The position numbers were made by a program, and so were the translations under genes. Positions 37,420 through 44,176 of a stretch of 64,000 bases of DNA are shown piece by piece. The notes beneath the pieces were generated by a model that was not told the DNA's origin, did not search any database, and saw only the letters and a program-made list of their open reading frames with translations. The first letter of the stretch is position 1. The number at the start of each line of letters is the position of its first letter. The stretch is from Cytophagales bacterium (GTDB lineage Bacteria; Bacteroidota; Bacteroidia; Cytophagales; Cyclobacteriaceae), in the NCBI GenBank assembly GCA_017303805.1, contig JAFLBQ010000001.1, positions 682,001 to 746,000 of the forward strand, given 5' to 3'.

Positions 37420-38004
37420 CTACCTTGCTAAATAAATAAATAAGCCGAGCGATCCGGTAAGACCAGAATCCGTGCTTTTATTGTCGTTAAGATCCTTTGA
37501 TGTAGTAACCGAATAACCTAACTGAGGTTCCAACCCAACCTGGTCGCTAAGTAAAATTACATAACCCAGGGCAGCACCCACCGATGAGATCTTGCTTGTG
37601 TACTCTCCGCTGTAATCGGATTTAGATTTACTTTTACCAAACCCAGCACTTGCCTGTAAATAAAATTTTTGATAGTAATACCGAAGAAATGGAGTTAACA
37701 CGATCAGCGTTGTTGATTCATTATAAACGTTTCCGCTAGGCGACTTGTACTTGCTAAAGCCCAGCGAAATCTGTGCACCAATCGCCAGGTTGTCAATCAA
37801 AAAATAGCCGGCCTGTGGCGAAATAGTAAAGTTGGTATGCTTACCATTACTGTAGGTGCCAAATGAAGTTTTTGTTTCCGATGAAATTGAACTGAAGCCA
37901 AGGTTGCTGGAACCACCTAGCAAAACTGTGCCCTTGCCGGTAAACTGTGCGAACAAGGCTGTAGTTGCCATTGCCAGCAAAATTGTAACTGTTATTTTTT
38001 TCAT
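37420..38004 (-). CDS. Outer-membrane beta-barrel protein
   Basis: 194 aa with a signal peptide (cut near ALFA-Q). Ser/Gly-rich amphipathic strands follow (GTVLLGGSSNLGFSSIS, ISPQAGYFLIDNLAIGAQISLGF, FYLQASAGFGKSKS, GLTGSLGLFIYL). Probably an eight-strand barrel in the outer membrane. It lies 52 bp upstream of the other small barrel on the same strand and may be co-transcribed. No specific function. Confidence 0.8.
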   Translation of the reverse strand: MKKITVTILLAMATTALFAQFTGKGTVLLGGSSNLGFSSISSETKTSFGTYSNGKHTNFTISPQAGYFLIDNLAIGAQISLGFSKYKSPSGNVYNESTTLIVLTPFLRYYYQKFYLQASAGFGKSKSKSDYSGEYTSKISSVGAALGYVILLSDQVGLEPQLGYSVTTSKDLNDNKSTDSGLTGSLGLFIYLAR

Positions 38005-38028
38005 GTGTTTGAGATTTTGAATTGAAAT

Positions 38029-38604
38029 TTACGAAATAGAAGCGGTTAAGGTTGTACTATCGATTCCTGATTGCGGATTTTTTCCTTTAATGGCGCTATA
38101 GAATTTTATCAGATGCTGCAGGTCGCGATCGGCATTACCTGTTGGCAAAAATGGGGTACCAATTACAATGCGTTTGCGCGCGAAATCAAAGCCACACGGA
38201 ATGATGGGAACCCCGGCACCCAATGCGATGTAATAGAAACCGGTACGCAACTTAGTTACTTTTTTCCGGGTGCCTTCCGGAGCCAGCGCCAGCACAAACT
38301 CTTCGTGGTTGTTAAAGATTTCAACCACCTGCCGCACCAGGTCGTGCTTGTGGGCGCGGTTAACCGGGTGGCCACCTAACCACCGGAAGAACCAACCGTA
38401 GGGTGCTTTGAAGAGTGAATCCTTCCCCAGGAATTTAGTACCCTGCATACGTAAAATACTGCGGGCCATAACCCCTACAACAAAATCCCAATTGCTGGTA
38501 TGGGGCGCCACGGCCACAAGGTATTTTTTTAAAGTAGCCGGAAACGAACCTTCAATCTTCCAACCAAGGCATTTGAAAATTAAAACATACAACGGGCGCA
38601 ACAT
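38029..38604 (-). CDS. 1-acyl-glycerol-3-phosphate acyltransferase-family protein
   Basis: 191 aa, short PlsC-type enzyme. Acyltransferase motif I HTSNWD (H-x4-D) at ~35-40, motif III APEGTRKK, and the PLSC-like VPIIPCGFDFARKRIVIG. It would transfer an acyl group to a lysophospholipid or other lipid at the inner membrane. It starts 2 bp after the hutU stop, last gene of the MBL-patatin-hutU operon. Confidence 0.88.
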   Translation of the reverse strand: MLRPLYVLIFKCLGWKIEGSFPATLKKYLVAVAPHTSNWDFVVGVMARSILRMQGTKFLGKDSLFKAPYGWFFRWLGGHPVNRAHKHDLVRQVVEIFNNHEEFVLALAPEGTRKKVTKLRTGFYYIALGAGVPIIPCGFDFARKRIVIGTPFLPTGNADRDLQHLIKFYSAIKGKNPQSGIDSTTLTASIS

Positions 38605-38606
38605 AC

Positions 38607-40607
38607 CTAAAGCAATGTGTTGAGTAACTGATCATCGGCATTGTAAGGAATTGTTATACTTAATTGCTGCGATGCCGCTGAAGCGATGGCTTCCAATGCC
38701 CCTTCGTTGCGGGCCCACGCCCTGCGTGCAATGCCATTGTTCACATCAAAGTAGAGCATGTTCCTTAGTTTTCTATCGGCATCGGCTGAGCCATCCAATA
38801 GCAGTCCAAACCCGCCATTAATTACTTCGCCCCACCCTACACCACCACCGTTGTGAATGGAAACCCACGTAGCGCCTCTAAACGAATCGCCAATTACATT
38901 GTGAATGGCCATATCCGCTGTAAAGCGCGAGCCATCGTAAATATTGGAGGTCTCGCGGTACGGACTATCAGTACCAGATACATCGTGGTGATCGCGACCT
39001 AAGACAACGGGGCCAATCTTACCCTTTCGGATTGCCTGATTAAAGGCTGCAGCAATTTCTATTCTCCCCTCGGCATTAGCGTAAAGTATGCGGGCTTGCG
39101 AACCAACTACAAGCTTGTTTGCTTTTGCAGATTTAATCCATTGAATATTATCGGCAAGTTGCCCTTGAATGGAGGCGCTGGCATTGGCAGCCAGGCTTTC
39201 CAAAACTTCGAGCGCAAGCGTATCGGTATAGTCCAGATCGGATTCTTTACCAGAGGTACACACCCACCTAAATGGCCCAAAGCCATAATCGAAACACATG
39301 GGCCCCATAATATCCTGCACGTACGATGGGTATCGAAAGGAAATACCATCGGCTGCCATTACATCGGCACCAGCCCGCGAGGCTTCCAATAAAAAGGCAT
39401 TTCCGTAATCAAAGAAATAGGTTCCTTTGGCCGTATGTCTGTTTATTGCCGCAGCATGTTTACGAAGTGTATGTTGTACCTGCTCTTTAAACTTATCGGG
39501 CTCATCGGCCAGCATTCGGTTCGACTCTTCGTAACTAAAGCCAGCCGGATAATAGCCTCCGGCCCACGGATTATGAAGCGAAGTTTGATCGGAGCCGAGA
39601 TCAACAAAGAGATTCTCGGCATCAAACTTTTCCCACACATCTACAATATTGCCTTGGTAGGCTATCGAAACAACTTCTTTGTTTGCTTTGGCTTTACGCA
39701 CCCGGCTAACCAATTGGTCTAAGTTTGTAACCACTTCATCTACCCAACCCTGCTGGTGTCGCTTTTCAGTTGCCCTGGGATTAACCTCGGCAACAACTGT
39801 AATGCAACCAGCAATGTTGCCGGCTTTTGGTTGGGCGCCACTCATGCCACCAAGCCCGGAGGTAACAAATACTTTGCCGGCCAGGCTCTCGCCCTGTTTA
39901 GCAATTTTTCTTCCGGCATTTAAAATCGTAATGTTAGTGCCATGCACAATTCCTTGCGGGCCAATGTACATGTAACTACCGGCTGTCATCTGGCCATATT
40001 GTGTAACGCCAAGGGCATTGTATTTTTCCCAATCATCGGGTTTCGAATAGTTAGGAATCATCATACCGTTAGTAACCACTACCCGAGGCGCTTCTTTTGA
40101 AGATGGAAACAAACCCAGCGGATGCCCGGAGTACATGTGCAGTGTTTGCTCGTCTGTCATGCTGGCCAGGTATTTCATGGTAAGCAGGTACTGTGCCCAG
40201 TTTTGAAATACAGCACCGTTGCCTCCGTAGGTAATTAATTCGTGCGGATGTTGCGCCACTGCCGGGTCGAGATTGTTCTGAATCATAAGCATGATGGCTG
40301 CCGCCTGCAACGATTTTGCTGGGTATGCGGCAATTGCACGCGCATGCATTTCGTAATCCGGCCTAAAGCGGTACATGTAAATGCGGCCGTACGTTACTAA
40401 TTCATCCAGAAATTCTTTTGCCAGTACGGCATGATGCCGCGGGTGGAAGTACCGTAGCGCATTGCGAATGGCCAGTTTCTTTTCCGCGATCGTAAGGATG
40501 TCTTTTCGCTTGGGAGCATGGTTAACCGTTCTATCATAAACTTTTACGGGCGGAAGGTTTTCCGGTATTCCTTGCAAGATGAGGTTTTGAAAATCGGTGG
40601 CGTTCAT
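38607..40607 (-). CDS. hutU: Urocanate hydratase (urocanase)
   Basis: 666 aa, the long form found in many Bacteroidota (classical HutU is ~560 aa). Urocanase signatures are clear: LITYGGNGAVFQNWAQYLL, GQMTAGSYMYIGPQGIVHGT, DQTSLHNPWAGGYYPAG and RWVCTSG, containing the conserved Cys. It converts urocanate to imidazolone propionate in histidine breakdown using bound NAD+. No hutH, hutI or hutG is in the window; instead it overlaps a patatin gene (4 bp) and precedes an acyltransferase. Confidence 0.96.
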   Translation of the reverse strand: MNATDFQNLILQGIPENLPPVKVYDRTVNHAPKRKDILTIAEKKLAIRNALRYFHPRHHAVLAKEFLDELVTYGRIYMYRFRPDYEMHARAIAAYPAKSLQAAAIMLMIQNNLDPAVAQHPHELITYGGNGAVFQNWAQYLLTMKYLASMTDEQTLHMYSGHPLGLFPSSKEAPRVVVTNGMMIPNYSKPDDWEKYNALGVTQYGQMTAGSYMYIGPQGIVHGTNITILNAGRKIAKQGESLAGKVFVTSGLGGMSGAQPKAGNIAGCITVVAEVNPRATEKRHQQGWVDEVVTNLDQLVSRVRKAKANKEVVSIAYQGNIVDVWEKFDAENLFVDLGSDQTSLHNPWAGGYYPAGFSYEESNRMLADEPDKFKEQVQHTLRKHAAAINRHTAKGTYFFDYGNAFLLEASRAGADVMAADGISFRYPSYVQDIMGPMCFDYGFGPFRWVCTSGKESDLDYTDTLALEVLESLAANASASIQGQLADNIQWIKSAKANKLVVGSQARILYANAEGRIEIAAAFNQAIRKGKIGPVVLGRDHHDVSGTDSPYRETSNIYDGSRFTADMAIHNVIGDSFRGATWVSIHNGGGVGWGEVINGGFGLLLDGSADADRKLRNMLYFDVNNGIARRAWARNEGALEAIASAASQQLSITIPYNADDQLLNTLL

Positions 40608-41368
40608 GCAGCAACTTGCTTTTCAAAATGGGCGCTCGTAAAATTATCTTTTGCAAAGCGGTAACCGTATTCAAAAATCTCCTGCACTTTGCTCAAATCC
40701 ATACTGCTGTATCGATCCATTCCGGGCGGCTCAATCCAAACATCGCACAAAGGTTTATTAAGTTGGGCATTTGCGTTGATGCTAATCAACATACTGCGCT
40801 CCAATACCAGTTTCATGTTGGTTACATCAAAGTCGGCACTCAAATTATTGCAATGGCTACCAACCAGCAAATCGCAATTGCCACGAATGGATTTGGCGGG
40901 TAGATTATCCAGCAGGCCACCATCCACAAACATATTTCCGTTCACATTTACTGTATTAAAAATAGCCGGTATGCTGCTGGAGGCAAGAATGGCGGTGATT
41001 AAATCGCCCTCTGTAAAATAATGTGCTTTGCCACTTCTTATGTTGATGGCGGCCACAGTAAGCGGCAGTTTTAATATGGAAAAATCGGACGGAAGATTTT
41101 TAGTTAGCATCTCTTTGAGTCCATCCATGGTTAAAAGGCCCGTCCAGGCAAATGCCGGGCGTACTGCTTTAAAGAAACTCAGGTGTTTGAGGAGTTCAAA
41201 AATCTTATCGGGCGTATGCCCGGCCGCATACAAGGCTCCTACTATCGACCCGGCACTGGTGCCGGCCACGCAATCGAAGGTAACTCCTTTTTCGTCCAGT
41301 GCTTTCAGAATACCAATATGGGCAATGCCCCGGATTCCACCGCCCGACAATACGATGCCTCGTTTCAT
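40604..41368 (-). CDS. Patatin-like phospholipase (RssA/NTE-type)
   Basis: 254 aa. Oxyanion loop LSGGGIRGIAHIG, nucleophile elbow GTSAGS (Ser in G-x-S-x-G) and the catalytic Asp in VDGGLLDN. This is a cytoplasmic Ser-Asp dyad lipid acyl hydrolase. It overlaps both neighbours by 4 bp (MBL hydrolase before, hutU after), so it is inside one operon. Substrate unknown. Confidence 0.92.
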   Translation of the reverse strand: MKRGIVLSGGGIRGIAHIGILKALDEKGVTFDCVAGTSAGSIVGALYAAGHTPDKIFELLKHLSFFKAVRPAFAWTGLLTMDGLKEMLTKNLPSDFSILKLPLTVAAINIRSGKAHYFTEGDLITAILASSSIPAIFNTVNVNGNMFVDGGLLDNLPAKSIRGNCDLLVGSHCNNLSADFDVTNMKLVLERSMLISINANAQLNKPLCDVWIEPPGMDRYSSMDLSKVQEIFEYGYRFAKDNFTSAHFEKQVAA

Positions 41369-42210
41369 AAAATTTCTTTTAATGAAAATGTTTTATCCAG
41401 GCGCACTCCTTTTTCAGTTTGTTGCACGGTGCAACATTCATGCACAGGGTCGTGCTCTAAAAATAAAATGTACTTATTGGCTGCCGCCTCATTTAAAAAA
41501 GCTTCCTTCTCTTGTAGTGTGATTAATGGCCGGGTATCATAGCCCATCAAATACGGTAATGGAATGTGGCCCACTGATGGTAATAAGTCGGCCATAAAAC
41601 AAATGGTATGGTTCTTATACCTTATTTTCGGAATCATCATTTTATCGGTGTGCCCCGATGCATAAAATAGTTCCATAAAATCAAATGGACTTGAGCGGCC
41701 TTCCTTTTCTTTAACGAACTGAAGCTGGCCACTCTCCTGCATTGGTAAAATATTTTCTTTAAGAAAGCTGGCCTTTTCGCGGGCATTGGGTTTTGTAGCC
41801 CAGTGCCAATGGTCTTCGTTGGTCCAGTATGTGGCGTTAGCGAAAGCCGGCACAAGCTTTTCTCCATCTCTCTTAATACCACCACCGCAATGATCGAAAT
41901 GCAAGTGCGTGAGAAACATATCGGTTAATTCGGCTGGTGAAAATCCTGCCTGCTGAAGTGAACGCTCCAGCGATGCCTCGCCATTTAGATAATAATGACT
42001 AAAGAATTTTTCATCTTGTTTGTTACCCAGGCCATTGTCAATCAACATGAGCGTGTTGTTATGCTCTATAAGCAGGCAGCGCATGGCCCAGTTACACAGG
42101 TTACGCTCATCGGCTGGATTGGTTTTTTGCCAAATGGATTTAGGAACCACCCCAAACATGGCGCCACCATCTAACTTAAAAAAGCCGGTATTGATTACGT
42201 GCAGGTTCAA
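41365..42210 (-). CDS. MBL-fold metallo-hydrolase
   Basis: 281 aa. The metal motif THLHFDHCGGG (H-x-H-x-D-H) is present, with an upstream LMLIDNGLG strand and later SGHTDKMMIP and FMADLLPSVGH motifs. The start is TTG at 42210, since an in-frame stop lies just upstream and no ATG precedes the fold. First gene of the MBL-patatin-hutU-acyltransferase operon (4-bp overlap). The family is functionally broad (lactonase, thioesterase and others); substrate unknown. Confidence 0.88.
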   Translation of the reverse strand: MNLHVINTGFFKLDGGAMFGVVPKSIWQKTNPADERNLCNWAMRCLLIEHNNTLMLIDNGLGNKQDEKFFSHYYLNGEASLERSLQQAGFSPAELTDMFLTHLHFDHCGGGIKRDGEKLVPAFANATYWTNEDHWHWATKPNAREKASFLKENILPMQESGQLQFVKEKEGRSSPFDFMELFYASGHTDKMMIPKIRYKNHTICFMADLLPSVGHIPLPYLMGYDTRPLITLQEKEAFLNEAAANKYILFLEHDPVHECCTVQQTEKGVRLDKTFSLKEIL

Positions 42211-42275
42211 GATTCAAAGATTTAAAAACCAAAAGTCAAATTACTGATTTTGAGTTTTAAATAATGAATAATAGC

Positions 42276-43226
42276 CTATTCTTTTACAACTCCCATCGAA
42301 GTAAACTTTTCGATGCGTTGGTTGATTCTTTCTTCGGGCGAAAGTTTGGTAAGTTCGGATGTAAGTTTCAAAATCACTTGCTTCACCTCTGCAGCCATCG
42401 TTTTTATATCGGTATGCGCACCGCCCAGGGGTTCTTTTATTACCCCATCTATTAGCTTAAGTGCATGCATATCTTTCGATGAAAGTTTCAACAACTCCGC
42501 AGCTTGCTCTTTAAAATCCCAACTGCGCCATAAAATAGCCGAACAGTTTTCGGGTGAGATTACAGAATACCAGGAGTTCTCCAACATCAACACGCGATCG
42601 CCAATGGCTATACCCAAGGCACCGCCCGAGGCACCCTCGCCAATAATGATGCAGATTATCGGAACGTTGAGCATAAACATCTCCTTCAGGTTGCGGGCTA
42701 TGGCTTCGCCCTGGCCACGTTCTTCTGCTTCCAAACCTGGAAAAGCACCGGGGGTATCGATAAACGTAACAATAGGTTTATTGAACTTTTCTGCCAGCTT
42801 CATTAACCGCAATGCCTTGCGATAGCCTTCCGGGTTGGCCATTCCAAAGTTGCGTAGTTGCCGTTGCTTGGTATTGCGCCCTTTCTGTTGGCCTATGAGC
42901 ATAAAGGTTTGACCTTCTATAGTACCAAAGCCGCCCACCATCGCTTTGTCATCGCTTACGGTTCGGTCTCCGTGTAGTTCTATGAAGTCTGTAGTTATTT
43001 CGTAGATATAATCCAGCGTGTACGGCCTGTCTGGATGGCGCGAAAGTTGAACCCGTTGCCAACCCGTTAAATTATCGAACGTTTCTTTTTTTAAATCGGT
43101 GATCTTTTTCTCCAACGCCTGAATTGCACTCTTAACAGAATCATCGCTGTCGTTAGCAAGATGTTTCATGTCAGCAAGTTTTGTTTCCAGTTCTGCGATG
43201 GGCTTTTCAAAATCCAAAAGGTTCAT
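42276..43226 (-). CDS. accA: Acetyl-CoA carboxylase carboxyltransferase subunit alpha
   Basis: 316 aa, standard length. The N-terminal helical region ([11 protein letters not shown]) precedes the crotonase-like core: [62 protein letters not shown] and [31 protein letters not shown]. It forms the carboxyltransferase with AccD to make malonyl-CoA for fatty acid synthesis. A -7 box TAATTTTG lies at 43256-43263. Confidence 0.97.
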   Translation of the reverse strand: MNLLDFEKPIAELETKLADMKHLANDSDDSVKSAIQALEKKITDLKKETFDNLTGWQRVQLSRHPDRPYTLDYIYEITTDFIELHGDRTVSDDKAMVGGFGTIEGQTFMLIGQQKGRNTKQRQLRNFGMANPEGYRKALRLMKLAEKFNKPIVTFIDTPGAFPGLEAEERGQGEAIARNLKEMFMLNVPIICIIIGEGASGGALGIAIGDRVLMLENSWYSVISPENCSAILWRSWDFKEQAAELLKLSSKDMHALKLIDGVIKEPLGGAHTDIKTMAAEVKQVILKLTSELTKLSPEERINQRIEKFTSMGVVKE

Positions 43227-43255
43227 TGCCCGGGGTTAAATTTTAAACAAGGCTA

Positions 43256-43263
43256 CAAAATTA
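43256..43263 (-). promoter_or_regulatory. -7 element (TAATTTTG) upstream of accA
   Basis: Minus-strand TAATTTTG fits TAnnTTTG, about 30 bp before the accA ATG. The -33 region is not a clear TTTG. Confidence 0.45.
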
Positions 43264-43385
43264 GAAGATTTTTGAAATCGCAGCTTTGAATGTAAGGATT
43301 AGCCTTTTTAGACCGAAAAACGGTAATTGCCCGGATTGGAGGATGTAAAAAATATTCTTCACAAAAATGCCGGAATAAAAAAATT

Positions 43386-43404
43386 GCTGCCGGAATGTGG
43401 CAGC
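43386..43404 (-). terminator. Intrinsic terminator of the 27-aa peptide gene
   Basis: Minus strand GCTGCC-ACATTCC-GGCAGC, a perfect 6-bp stem, directly followed by AATTTTTTT. It lies 26 bp after the stop of the small gene at 43431. Confidence 0.85.
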
Positions 43405-43430
43405 ATTTACAGTATCAACTCGCCTGCTCC

Positions 43431-43514
43431 TTAAAGGATAATGAGTACCAACAAGATGGCTTCTATTAACAAGGCGTTCAACAGACCTTTCAGAAAAAGT
43501 GGTTTCTTGTTCAT
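43431..43514 (-). CDS. 27-aa single-pass membrane peptide, unknown function
   Basis: Begins MNKKPLFLKGLLNALL and continues as an unbroken hydrophobic helix to LVLIIL, with four basic residues (Lys3, Lys4, Lys9 and the N-terminus) giving an inside-positive topology and a single Glu in the membrane stretch. It has a complete transcription unit: promoter at 43535-43562, about 14 nt of leader, the ORF, and an intrinsic terminator. It is too short for usual gene callers. I recognise no family; it could be a small membrane regulator, a complex subunit or a type I toxin-like peptide. Confidence 0.7.
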   Translation of the reverse strand: MNKKPLFLKGLLNALLIEAILLVLIIL

Positions 43515-43534
43515 AAGCCTAAAAATTTAATATT

Positions 43535-43562
43535 CAAATGTAGAGTCCCGGAGATTGAACAA
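43535..43562 (-). promoter_or_regulatory. Promoter (TTG-N17-TACATTTG) for the 27-aa peptide gene
   Basis: Minus strand: TTG of a T-rich TTTTTG at 43560-43562, 17-bp spacer, TACATTTG at 43535-43542, an exact TAnnTTTG match. Transcription would begin near 43528, about 14 nt before the ATG. Confidence 0.65.
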
Positions 43563-43976
43563 AAACCAAATCCCGGTAAACGGCAGATTTTAGGGGTAAA
43601 GTCCGATTTTAGACTTTTGGCAGCTCTTTTAAATCAGTATTGCTCCTGCGAGGGGTTGGGGGATTGGAATTTTTGCGCTTGAAATCTATTGCTCCAGTTG
43701 CATCACCTTAAGTCTTGCAGGTTTGATCTTATTAACAATCTCAATGGCTGATTATATACCACCTGCTCATGTAATAAAGTTAATAATGATCTCTAAGATT
43801 GTGTGTGTCTCGCGCAGAGACAGGGTCATGTTTTAAAACTTCAAGCGCGTTGCGGTACGGACACTGAAAAGAAACCGATCTCCTTCATGTCTCACGAGGC
43901 AATGGGTCAAGGTACGGGTCAGGATTTATGGGTACTGAAAGTTTGTAGTTAATTACCGGGCAGGCCTGAACAAAAA
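43563..43976. other. Non-coding interval between the small peptide gene and tRNA-Asp
   Basis: About 410 bp with no supported gene. A small hairpin TGTCTC (43806-43811) / GAGACA (43817-43822) is the only structure seen. Confidence 0.5.
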
Positions 43977-44000
43977 AAAGAGGGGCACTAACCCCTCTTT
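43977..44000 (-). terminator. Intrinsic terminator downstream of tRNA-Asp
   Basis: Minus strand AGAGGGG-TTAGTG-CCCCTCT followed by a run of T; a 7-bp perfect stem extended by A-T pairs. It begins right after the tRNA 3' end. Confidence 0.85.
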
Positions 44001-44001
44001 G

Positions 44002-44075
44002 CGGTCCGGACGGGACTCGAACCCGCGACCTCCTGCGTGACAGGCAGGCATTCTAACCAGCTGAACTACCGGACC
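44002..44075 (-). tRNA. tRNA-Asp (GTC)
   Basis: 74 nt folding as a canonical cloverleaf: acceptor GGTCCGG/CCGGACC, D-arm with AGCTGGTTAGA, anticodon stem CCTGC/GCAGG around loop CTGTCAC (anticodon GTC), T-arm with GGTTCGAGTCC, and discriminator G. The 3' CCA is not encoded. Followed immediately by a terminator. Confidence 0.96.
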
Positions 44076-44176
44076 ATCCTTCTCCTTTTTAGTACCTATG
44101 CCCTAAAAATGAGGTTGCAAATATAGCTGTACCGTTATGGAATGCAAAAAACAATTGAAATATTTCAGAAACCTCA

